9,227 bases of DNA, from positions 1-9,227 of the forward strand of contig DASSVP010000197.1 of NCBI GenBank assembly GCA_035705985.1, read 5' to 3'. How positions within the stretch are numbered: the first letter of the stretch is position 1; each line of letters starts with the position of its first letter. Below are positions 1-6,001 of the stretch, one piece after another. The notes under the pieces were generated by a model. It was given only the letters and a program-made list of their open reading frames with translations, was not told the origin of the DNA and did no database searches. The position numbers and the translations under genes were made by a program. The stretch is from JACVRW01 sp035705985. GTDB lineage: Bacteria; Actinomycetota; Thermoleophilia; Solirubrobacterales; Thermoleophilaceae.

Positions 1-216
1 GGGGAGACGCTCGCGTCGGGCACCGGCGCCACCGGCGCGGCCGTGGCCGCGACGCTGCGAGGGGTCGAGAGCCCGGTCACGGTCTCGCTCGACGGCGGCG
101 AGCTGGTCGTCGACGTCAGCGAGGACATGCAGGTGGAGATGACCGGCTGGGCGCGGCCCGTTTACGCCGGCACGCTGAGTGAGGAATTCGTGAAGGAGCT
201 GAATGCAACCGAGTAG
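1..216 (+). CDS. dapF: Diaminopimelate epimerase, C-terminal part (partial)
   Basis: This is the last 71 codons of a gene cut by the left edge; the stop is TAG at 214-216. DapF interconverts LL- and meso-diaminopimelate in the cytoplasm, for lysine and cell-wall synthesis, without a cofactor. The visible part opens at the conserved second active-site loop (GET-x-A-C-G-T-G-A in the family), here reading GETLASGTGATGAAVA. It continues with the family's usual end, including the GWARPVYAG segment near the C-terminus. The odd point is residue 6 of the visible part (bases 16-18, tcg): it is serine where the second catalytic cysteine is expected. The first cysteine lies outside the window. The gene overlaps the next one by 14 bases and probably shares its transcript. 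Family assignment is firm; full epimerase activity is less certain because of the serine. A proline-racemase-fold relative is a less likely alternative. Confidence 0.88.
   Translation, partial: GETLASGTGATGAAVAATLRGVESPVTVSLDGGELVVDVSEDMQVEMTGWARPVYAGTLSEEFVKELNATE
193..198 (+). promoter_or_regulatory. Ribosome binding site of the aminotransferase gene
   Basis: AAGGAG lies inside the end of dapF, 4 bases before the ATG at 203. It supports this start and implies coupled translation, since ribosomes finishing dapF pass directly over it. Confidence 0.6.
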
Positions 217-1360
217 CCGACTGGACCGTCTGCCCCCGTACCTGTTCGCGGAGCTCGAGCGGAAGATCCGCGAGAAGAGGGCGGCGGGCGTCGACGTGAT
301 CAGCCTGGGCATCGGCGACCCCGACACGCCGACGCCGCAGCCGGTGATCGCGGCGCTGGCCGCGGGGGCGAGCGACCCCAGCACCCACCAGTACCCGTCG
401 AACCGCGGCCGCCCCGAGCTCCGCGAGGCGTACGCGCGCTTCTACGAGCGGCGCTTCGGCGTGACGCTCGACCCCGAGACCGAGGTCATCCCCGCGCTCG
501 GGGCGAAGGAGTGCGTGTTCAACCTGAACCTGGCCTTCCTCGACCCGGACAGCGTCGCGCTGGCGGCCGACCCGGGCTACCCCGTCTACACGGGCGGCCC
601 GCTGCTCGCGGGCGCCGAGCCGGTGCTGATGCCGCTGGTGCCGGAGCGCGGGTTCGCGCCGGACCTCGACGCGATCGGTGGCGAAGTGGCGCGGCGCGCG
701 CGGCTCATGTACCTGAACTACCCGAACAACCCGACCGGGGCGATCGTGCCGGACGGGCTCTTCGAGCGCGCGGTGGAGTTCGCGCGCGAGCACGACGTGC
801 TGGTGGTGCACGACGCCTCCTACACAGAGACGACCTTCGACGGCTATGTGGCGCCGAGCTTCCTCGAGACGCCCGGCGCCAAGGAGGTAGGGGTGGAGGT
901 GTTCTCGCTCTCGAAGGGCTGGAACATGACCGGCTGGCGCACCGCCGCGATCATCGGGAACGCGGACGCCGTGGCGGCGTACTGGAAGCTGAAGACCAAC
1001 ATCGACTCGGGGATGTTCGAGGCGGTGCAGCTCGCCACGGTCGCGGCGCTCGACGCGGGCCCGCCGTCCGAGATGATCGAGGTCTACCAGCGCCGGCGCG
1101 ACCTGGTGTGCGACGCGCTCGCGGAGATCGGAGTCGACGTGACCCCGCCGAAGGGCACCATCTACGTCTGGGCGCCGGTGCCGGAGGGGCACACGTCCGC
1201 GTCGTACTGCGAGCTCGTGCTCGAGGAGTCGGGCGTCGTGGTCTCGCCGGGCGGGTCGTACGGGGTGAGCGGCGAGGGCTTCTTCCGGATCTCGCTCACG
1301 GTTCCCGACGAGCGCCTCGCCGAGGCGGTGGAGCGCCTGCGCGGGAGCCTCGGGGGCTAG
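203..1360 (+). CDS. dapL: LL-diaminopimelate aminotransferase (PLP-dependent, fold type I)
   Basis: The 385-residue protein is a complete class I/II aminotransferase. It probably converts tetrahydrodipicolinate plus glutamate directly to LL-diaminopimelate and 2-oxoglutarate, bypassing the acyl-blocked steps. Visible features are an N-terminal LPPYLFAELERK segment, ISLGIGDPD near 33-41, HQYPSNRG at 62-69, YPNNPTG at 173-179, the cofactor-contacting HDASY at 203-207, the PLP lysine K238 in SLSKGWNMTGWR, and the carboxylate-binding R362 in FFRISL. The SLSK-x-x-NMTGWR pattern fits the bacterial/archaeal DapL2-type group better than the plant-type group. The ATG at 203 has a Shine-Dalgarno sequence and overlaps dapF by 14 bases; that context is the main reason to prefer DapL over a general aspartate or alanine aminotransferase, which the sequence alone cannot exclude. 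The next gene starts 2 bases after the stop, so the three genes look like one operon. Confidence 0.8.
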   Translation: MQPSSRLDRLPPYLFAELERKIREKRAAGVDVISLGIGDPDTPTPQPVIAALAAGASDPSTHQYPSNRGRPELREAYARFYERRFGVTLDPETEVIPALGAKECVFNLNLAFLDPDSVALAADPGYPVYTGGPLLAGAEPVLMPLVPERGFAPDLDAIGGEVARRARLMYLNYPNNPTGAIVPDGLFERAVEFAREHDVLVVHDASYTETTFDGYVAPSFLETPGAKEVGVEVFSLSKGWNMTGWRTAAIIGNADAVAAYWKLKTNIDSGMFEAVQLATVAALDAGPPSEMIEVYQRRRDLVCDALAEIGVDVTPPKGTIYVWAPVPEGHTSASYCELVLEESGVVVSPGGSYGVSGEGFFRISLTVPDERLAEAVERLRGSLGG

Positions 1361-1362
1361 GC

Positions 1363-1956
1363 GTGCACTACTGCGGCGTGGTCACGATGCAGCGCGGCGT
1401 CCAGCTCGCGCTGCTCGAGGAGGTGCGCGACCCGGAGCCGCCGATCCGCCTGAGCGCGCTGTTCTACGAGCCCGGGTCCGCCGAGCAGGTGGCGGAAGAG
1501 CTGCGGACGCTCGGCGACGTGGTGGTGGCCATCGGCCCCGGCGCCGAGCCGGTGGCCGAGGCGGCCGGGATGCCGTTCTTCCACCCGGAGGAGGACGGGG
1601 AGGTGCCTGAGGGCGCCTACAGCGAGACACCCCTGTTCCCGACCGATCCGGACCGCGTCTTCTGGGCCCTCCAGGGCCGGCGCCTGCCGGCGAAGCGCCA
1701 TCCGTACGGGATCCAGCTCAGGATCGAGGAGCTCCTCGGCGACCGGATCGCCGACGAGGGCGGCGACCTCAGGCACCGCCGCATCGAGGAGATCGACGCC
1801 CTGGCGTGCGCGCTGTGCGCCCACCGCTTCGCGGTCGGGCACGCGTCGGTCCTGGACGGCGTCGTGCTGCCCGGAACCAGCCTGCCCGCTGAGTTCTCGA
1901 CCCGTGGCGTGATGCCGCCGGTCGAGCGGATCACGCTGCCCGGATCGTCTCCCTGA
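1363..1956 (+). CDS. Small conserved-looking protein, weakly DUF429-like (RNase H-like fold)
   Basis: The predicted protein has 197 residues if it starts at GTG 1363, 2 bases after the aminotransferase stop. This start is preferred because a G-rich stretch (1352-1356) lies 6 bases upstream and because it includes a complete first beta-strand (YCGVVTM...GVQLALLEE). In-frame GTG 1378 and ATG 1387 are alternatives without visible ribosome sites. The pattern resembles DUF429: an N-terminal strand pair, a second strand VVVAIG, a basic HPYGIQLRIEELLG helix, and a C-terminal helix EEIDALACALCAHR. The positions where the fold usually has acidic residues in the first two strands hold V/T and G, so nuclease chemistry may be lost. 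No signal peptide or membrane helix is seen. The gene's 3' end overlaps the convergent gene by 26 bases. It is expected to be co-transcribed with dapF and dapL. The family call is an inference and the function is unknown. Confidence 0.6.
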   Translation: MHYCGVVTMQRGVQLALLEEVRDPEPPIRLSALFYEPGSAEQVAEELRTLGDVVVAIGPGAEPVAEAAGMPFFHPEEDGEVPEGAYSETPLFPTDPDRVFWALQGRRLPAKRHPYGIQLRIEELLGDRIADEGGDLRHRRIEEIDALACALCAHRFAVGHASVLDGVVLPGTSLPAEFSTRGVMPPVERITLPGSSP

Positions 1957-2893
1957 GCCCCGTATCGAGGTCGCGCGGTGCGTAGCCGAGCTCGCGGCGC
2001 GCCTTGTCGTCCTTGGCCCAGTACGTCACGTTGTGCGCCGCCGAGATCATCTCGCGGAAGTTCGGGGGGAGACCCATCGCCGGTCCTACGAAGCGGCCCA
2101 CCGGGATCATCGCCTTCAGCAGGAGCGGGGGGACCTTCATCCGCGGCGGCTTCTGCCCGCCGATCTCCGCCGCCTTGTCGATCAGGTCCCCCTGCGTGGT
2201 GATCTCGCCCCCCAGGACGTACGACTCGCCGGCCTGGCCCTTGTCGTGAGCGAGCAGGATCCCGTCGGCCACGTCGTCGACGTGGACCATGTTGAGGCCC
2301 AGCTCGGGGAAGGCCTTGGCCGGCATCTTGCCGGTGCTCGCCTGCTCGATCATCTGGCCCACGAGGGCGCGGTCGCCGGGACCGTAGACGGAGCCCGGCT
2401 GCACGATCACGATCGGCGCACCCCGCGCCGCGCGCTCCTGGGCGATCCTGTGGGCGCGATACTTGGTCTCGTCGTAGGTCGACACGAAGCCGTCCGCCTC
2501 GTCACGGTCGTAAGACTCGTCGACGATCCGCCCGTTCGTGTTGCCGAAGATGTTGATCGTCGAGACGTAGACGATGCGATCGACACCCGCGTCCGACGCG
2601 GCGTCGAGGACCCGCTCGGTCCCGCGCACGTTCGAGTCGCGCATGGATTCGCGCTTCGACGCGGCCATCCCCACCCGGTAGTCCGCCGCGATGTGGAAGA
2701 CCGCCTGGCAGCCCTCGACCCCGCGGCGGATCGCGTCCGCGTCGCCGAGCTCGCCCGCGACGATCTCCGCGTCGAGCCCGGACGCCTTCTCGGGCCGCCG
2801 GGCGAGCACCACCACGTCGTCGCCCCGGTCCCTCAAGCGCTTGACCACGCGCGACCCGATGAACCCCGTTCCACCCGTCACGAAAGCTCTCAC
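1931..2893 (-). CDS. NAD(P)-dependent epimerase/dehydratase, extended SDR family (HpnA/dihydroflavonol-reductase-like)
   Basis: This 320-residue cytoplasmic oxidoreductase has a Rossmann dinucleotide-binding motif TGGTGFIG at 6-13 and a FHIAADYRVG strand at 66-75. The catalytic serine is in STINIFG (S111), the catalytic pair is Y140-x-x-x-K144, QPGSVYGPGD lies at 165-174, and NMVHVDDVADG at 201-211 is typical of extended SDRs. Arg32-Arg33 follow the second strand with no acidic residue there, which usually favours NADP(H). The FH-x-AADYR and VHVDDVA...YVLGGE segments resemble the hopanoid-associated HpnA/dihydroflavonol 4-reductase subgroup, but the substrate cannot be read from the sequence. 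The start is GTG at 2893-2891. No Shine-Dalgarno is seen, and a -10-like TACGAT lies 6 bases upstream, suggesting a leaderless mRNA. The gene is divergent from hflX and convergent with the dap operon, so it is transcribed alone in this window. Confidence 0.88.
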   Translation of the reverse strand: MRAFVTGGTGFIGSRVVKRLRDRGDDVVVLARRPEKASGLDAEIVAGELGDADAIRRGVEGCQAVFHIAADYRVGMAASKRESMRDSNVRGTERVLDAASDAGVDRIVYVSTINIFGNTNGRIVDESYDRDEADGFVSTYDETKYRAHRIAQERAARGAPIVIVQPGSVYGPGDRALVGQMIEQASTGKMPAKAFPELGLNMVHVDDVADGILLAHDKGQAGESYVLGGEITTQGDLIDKAAEIGGQKPPRMKVPPLLLKAMIPVGRFVGPAMGLPPNFREMISAAHNVTYWAKDDKARRELGYAPRDLDTGLRETIRAA

Positions 2894-2899
2894 GGCGCG

Positions 2900-2905
2900 A
2901 TCGTA
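2900..2905 (-). promoter_or_regulatory. Candidate -10 element of the epimerase/dehydratase gene
   Basis: On the minus strand TACGAT sits 6 bases before the GTG start, at the spacing expected if transcription begins at or next to the first base of the start codon. No convincing -35 hexamer is visible upstream. It is supported mainly by the same arrangement at neighbouring genes. Confidence 0.4.
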
Positions 2906-2945
2906 TCCCTGTTACAGCGCCCGGAAGGGGCCGCTGCCATCCGGA

Positions 2946-2965
2946 CGCGGGCAGCGATGCCCGCG
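2946..2965. promoter_or_regulatory. Perfect 8-bp inverted repeat in the divergent intergenic region
   Basis: CGCGGGCA (2946-2953) and TGCCCGCG (2958-2965) are perfect reverse complements around a 4-base GCGA centre. The dyad ends 4 bases before the candidate -10 of hflX, covering the region where a -35 would lie. As DNA it could be an operator; as RNA it would be a strong hairpin with a GNRA-type loop if transcription began further upstream. GC-rich sequence makes chance dyads more likely, so function is unproven. Confidence 0.45.
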
Positions 2966-2969
2966 GAGC

Positions 2970-2975
2970 TATCCT
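2970..2975 (+). promoter_or_regulatory. Candidate -10 element of hflX
   Basis: TATCCT lies 7 bases before the GTG start of hflX, consistent with a transcript starting at the start codon. There is no well-placed Shine-Dalgarno (the only GGAG ends 15 bases before GTG) and no clear -35 hexamer. Confidence 0.42.
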
Positions 2976-2982
2976 CAAGCAG

Positions 2983-4323
2983 GTGCAGCAGCCTCAGAAC
3001 GGCGACAGCAGGCGGGCGCGCCAGCGCGCGCTGACGATCGGCGTCTCGCCCGGCGAGCCCGATCTCTCGGAGCTCCGCGAGCTGCTCCGGACGGCGGGTG
3101 TGGCGGTCACCGGCGAGCTCGTCCAGCGCCGCGACCGGCCGGATCCCGACCGCTACTTCGGCCGCGGCAAGCTCGTCGAGCTGAAGCAGGCCGTGAAGGA
3201 GGCGGACGCGAACCTCGTGGCTGTCGACGACGAGCTGCTCCCGCGACAGGAGCGGAATCTCGAGGAGGAGCTCGGCCTGCCGGTGATCGACCGCACGGCC
3301 ATCATCCTCGACATCTTCGCCGACCACGCCCGCTCGGCCGAGGGCAAGCTCCAGGTGGAGCTCGCGCAGCTCGAGTACAACCTCGCCCGCATGCGCGGCC
3401 TCTGGACCCACCTCGAGCGCCTCGGCGCGGGCCGCATGGACGGCGGCATCGGCACCAGGGGCCCGGGCGAGTCGCAGATCGAGACCGACCGGCGCCTCGC
3501 TCGCAACCGCATCTCCGCCCTGCGCCGCAGGCTGAGCGAGGCGAAGGCCACCCGCGAGACGATGCGCCGCGAGCGCGAGCGCGCGGCGCTGCCGACGGTC
3601 GCGCTCGCCGGCTACACGAACGCGGGCAAGTCGACGCTCCTGAACGCGATGACCGGCGCCGACGTGGGCGTGCGGGAGCGGCTTTTCCACACGCTCGACC
3701 CCACCACGCGCGCGTTCGAGATCTCCGGCCGCCGGTACCTGCTGACCGACACCGTCGGCTTCATCCGCAAGCTCCCGCACCAGCTCGTGGAGGCGTTCTC
3801 CGCGACGCTCGAGGAGGCGCTCGGCGCCGACCTCATCCTGAACGTGGTGGACGCCTCCGTGCCGGAGGAGGAGATGCACGCGATGATGGCCGCCGTCGAC
3901 GACGTGCTCGACGAGATCGGCGCCGGCGACACGCCGCGGCTGCTCGCGCTCAACAAGGTCGATCTGCTCGGAGCGCATCGCTCCGGCGCGGACGCCGCCG
4001 CGCCCTCGCGCGCGGCGGAGCGCCGCCGCGAGCTGTCGTTCCGCTTCCCGGAGGCGGTGCAGGTGTCGGGCGCGACGGGCTTCGGGCTCGACGAGCTGCG
4101 CGAGGCGATCGAGGCGCGCTTCCTGGCAACGCTCCGCCCGATGGAGCTGCTCGTGCCGTACGAGGAGGGCGGAAGCCTGTCCGAGCTGCACGACCTGGCG
4201 GGCGAGCTGGAGCGCGAGGACACCGCCGAGGGCGTGCGGATCCGCGCGCGCGTTCCGGCATCCGCCGCGCCGCGCTTCGAGCGCTTCTCGGAGAACGGCG
4301 ACGGTGCCGGACCGTCTGTTTGA
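2983..4323 (+). CDS. hflX: Ribosome-associated GTPase HflX
   Basis: HflX is a translation-factor-like GTPase. In characterised bacteria it binds the 50S subunit and splits or rescues stalled ribosomes during heat shock or antibiotic stress. The 446-residue protein has the whole family layout. The N-terminal HflX domain includes YFGRGKLVEL (58-67) and the ARMRGLWTHLERLG helix. The glycine-rich linker GGIGTRGPGESQIETDRR spans about 154-171 and a coiled basic stretch 174-200. In the G domain, G1 is GYTNAGKS (210-217), the G2 region is LDPTTRAF (238-245), G3 is DTVGF (256-260), G4 is NKVD (324-327) and G5 is SGATG (362-366). An alanine/arginine-rich insert of roughly 20 residues (331-350) follows G4. 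The GTG start gives the usual short N-terminus and may be leaderless. Finding hflX close to dapF matches common actinobacterial gene order, here interrupted by the divergent epimerase gene. Confidence 0.97.
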   Translation: MQQPQNGDSRRARQRALTIGVSPGEPDLSELRELLRTAGVAVTGELVQRRDRPDPDRYFGRGKLVELKQAVKEADANLVAVDDELLPRQERNLEEELGLPVIDRTAIILDIFADHARSAEGKLQVELAQLEYNLARMRGLWTHLERLGAGRMDGGIGTRGPGESQIETDRRLARNRISALRRRLSEAKATRETMRRERERAALPTVALAGYTNAGKSTLLNAMTGADVGVRERLFHTLDPTTRAFEISGRRYLLTDTVGFIRKLPHQLVEAFSATLEEALGADLILNVVDASVPEEEMHAMMAAVDDVLDEIGAGDTPRLLALNKVDLLGAHRSGADAAAPSRAAERRRELSFRFPEAVQVSGATGFGLDELREAIEARFLATLRPMELLVPYEEGGSLSELHDLAGELEREDTAEGVRIRARVPASAAPRFERFSENGDGAGPSV

Positions 4324-4359
4324 CCTTGAGTTCCGCCGCTTCCGATTCCGGTCCCAAAG

Positions 4360-4386
4360 TGGTGCAATAGCACCAACCCAGGTGCT
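4360..4386 (+). other. Two overlapping, mutually exclusive hairpins between hflX and the peroxidase gene
   Basis: TGGTGC (4360-4365) pairs with GCACCA (4370-4375) around AATA. The central strand AGCACC (4369-4374) can instead pair with GGTGCT (4381-4386) around AACCCA, and the second pairing is followed by TTTG. Each stem is 6 bp and perfect. The element lies 36 bases after the hflX stop and 31 bases before the peroxidase start. It could be a weak terminator for hflX, an operator for the peroxidase gene, or an RNA switch in its leader; the sequence does not decide between these. Confidence 0.4.
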
Positions 4387-4402
4387 TTGAGCTGCCCCGG
4401 AT

Positions 4403-4409
4403 GGGAGGG
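4403..4409 (+). promoter_or_regulatory. Ribosome binding site of the peroxidase gene
   Basis: GGGAGGG ends 8 bases before the ATG at 4418. It is the clearest Shine-Dalgarno of the monocistronic genes here and fixes that start. Confidence 0.65.
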
Positions 4410-4417
4410 TCGCGGCC

Positions 4418-6001
4418 ATGCAGACCCATGGTTCTGAGAGCTACTTCGTAGTCGGCGAGGGACTCCTCGCGGAGAGCGTCGGAGGCCGCGACGGCGATGA
4501 GCCGATGGTCCTGGCGGCATCGAGCGTGGGCGGCGCCGCACCGCCCTTCCTGTTCTCGAGGATGGGACCGAAGGGCGTCGGCAAGCAGATCGGCGAGGGC
4601 GCGCGCAAGCGGCTCGGCGCGGCGATGGCGGTGCCGGGCGGAGGCTCGTCGCAGATTCCGGCCGGGTACACCTACCTCGGCCAGTTCATCGACCACGACC
4701 TGACCTTCGACAAGACGCAGGTCATGCTCGGCCAGAACATCACGCCGGCGCAGATGCTGCAGGGGCGCTCGCCGTCGCTCGACCTCGACTCGCTCTACGG
4801 AGCCGGGCCGCAGGACCCGGGGTCCGCGAAGTTCTACGCCGCCGACGGGCTCCACCTGAAGATGGGCAAGACGACCGATCCGGTGCAGAACGGGTTCGAC
4901 CTGCCGCGCGGCGCGGGCACCACGAACGCCCAGAAGCGCAAGGCGATCATCCCGGACCCGCGGAACGACGAGAACCTCGCCGTCGCCCAGCATCACCTGG
5001 CGATGATCCGCTTCCACAACCGCGTCGTCGACACGAAGCTCGGCGGCGTCCCGGACGCGCAGAAGTTCGCGACCGCGCGCGAGATCGTCACGAAGCACTA
5101 CCAGTGGATGGTCCGGACGGACTACCTGACGCGGATCTGCAAGCCGGTGATCGTCAACAACGTGTTCTCGGGTGGGCGCAAGGCGTTCGAGGTGGGGGTC
5201 ACGCCGACCGACATCCCCACGATGCCGATCGAGTTCTCGATCGCGGGCTTCCGGCTGGGCCACGCGATGGTGCGGGCGGGCTACAACTGGAACGCGATCT
5301 TCGACAACGGCGGCGGCACGCTCGAGCTCCTGTTCACGTTCTCGGGCCTGGGAGGGTCGCTCGGCGGGGACACGCGCCTCGCGAGCATCTGGATCGCGGA
5401 CTTCCGCCGCCTCTACGACTTCGGCGAGGCCGGCAAGCAGAACCTCACGGTCCCGGCGGGCAAGTTCAACCGCGCTATGCGGATCGACACGCGCATCGTC
5501 GACCCGCTCCAGCACCTTCCGCCGAAGGCGGTCGGGCTCCCGAGCAGCACCGGCTTCAACGACCCGCGGCGCAACCTCGCGTTCCGCAACCTGGAGCGGG
5601 CGAAGATGGTGAAGCTGGCGACCGGGCAGCAGATGGCGAGCTTCCTGAAGAACAAGGGCGTCAACCTCACGAAGCTGACCAAGGCGCAGATCCGGGACGG
5701 CAACAACGGCGCAAACCTCGGCAACCTCACCCAGACCCAGCGGCAGGCGGTGCTCACGGACACGCCGCTCTGGTTCTACGTGCTGCGCGAGGCCGAGCTG
5801 AACGGCGGGAGGATGAGCGGGGTGGGGGGCCGCATCGTCGCGGAGACGTTCCACCGCGCGATCGAGGGCAGCGAGCATTCGATCATCCGCGACCCCGGCT
5901 TCACGCCGTCGCTCGGCCCGAACTCGAGCACCTTCCGGATGGTGGACCTGCTCTTCTTCGCGTTCGAGGGCAAGAAGACGCTGCTCGCGCCGAACGGCTA
6001 G
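4418..6001 (+). CDS. Animal-type heme peroxidase (bacterial member of the peroxidase-cyclooxygenase superfamily)
   Basis: This 527-residue enzyme belongs to the superfamily of myeloperoxidase and lactoperoxidase, which oxidise halides, thiocyanate or organic donors with hydrogen peroxide. The distal site is GQFIDHDLTF (88-97), with D92 and H93 aligning to the heme-ester aspartate and the distal histidine. The catalytic arginine and second ester glutamate are R182 and E185 in DPRNDEN, followed by the HNR helix (200-202). The proximal histidine is H282 in AGFRLGHAM. The C-terminal family blocks LATGQQMASFL (400-410), DTPLWFYVLREAE (448-460) and GGRIVAE (470-476) are present. The residue after E185 is Asn, so a myeloperoxidase-type methionine-heme bond is not expected. 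No signal peptide, membrane helix or RTX repeat is visible, so the protein is probably cytoplasmic or leaves by an unrecognised route. Residues 412-442 are unusually rich in Asn, Lys and Gln. The physiological substrate is unknown. Confidence 0.9.
   Translation: MQTHGSESYFVVGEGLLAESVGGRDGDEPMVLAASSVGGAAPPFLFSRMGPKGVGKQIGEGARKRLGAAMAVPGGGSSQIPAGYTYLGQFIDHDLTFDKTQVMLGQNITPAQMLQGRSPSLDLDSLYGAGPQDPGSAKFYAADGLHLKMGKTTDPVQNGFDLPRGAGTTNAQKRKAIIPDPRNDENLAVAQHHLAMIRFHNRVVDTKLGGVPDAQKFATAREIVTKHYQWMVRTDYLTRICKPVIVNNVFSGGRKAFEVGVTPTDIPTMPIEFSIAGFRLGHAMVRAGYNWNAIFDNGGGTLELLFTFSGLGGSLGGDTRLASIWIADFRRLYDFGEAGKQNLTVPAGKFNRAMRIDTRIVDPLQHLPPKAVGLPSSTGFNDPRRNLAFRNLERAKMVKLATGQQMASFLKNKGVNLTKLTKAQIRDGNNGANLGNLTQTQRQAVLTDTPLWFYVLREAELNGGRMSGVGGRIVAETFHRAIEGSEHSIIRDPGFTPSLGPNSSTFRMVDLLFFAFEGKKTLLAPNG

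Noticed and set aside
116..1192. Minus-strand open frame of 358 codons opposite the aminotransferase gene
   Set aside because: Its composition is shadow-like (Arg/His/Val/Ala), with no motif, and it lies fully within a well-supported gene on the other strand.
511..1362. Upstream extension of the small unknown's frame into the aminotransferase gene
   Set aside because: This part is low-complexity Arg/Ala/Gly and overlaps a strong gene in another frame. The plausible protein begins at GTG 1363.
2976..2990. Shine-Dalgarno for hflX
   Set aside because: The only GGAG (2965-2968 area) ends about 15 bases before GTG, too far for normal use. AGCAGG directly abuts the start and is too close.
4324..4417. 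Strong rho-independent terminator after hflX
   Set aside because: The hairpins have only 6-bp stems and at most a TTT tail, so they are reported as an ambiguous element rather than a terminator.
2890..4419. Minus-strand open frame of 509 codons opposite hflX
   Set aside because: hflX is unambiguous on the plus strand; this frame has no domain and is explained by codon bias.
4418..4560. Signal peptide at the N-terminus of the peroxidase
   Set aside because: The first 45 residues lack a basic-hydrophobic-cleavage pattern. The hydrophobic stretch VLAASSVGGAAPPFLF is short and broken, and acidic residues precede it.
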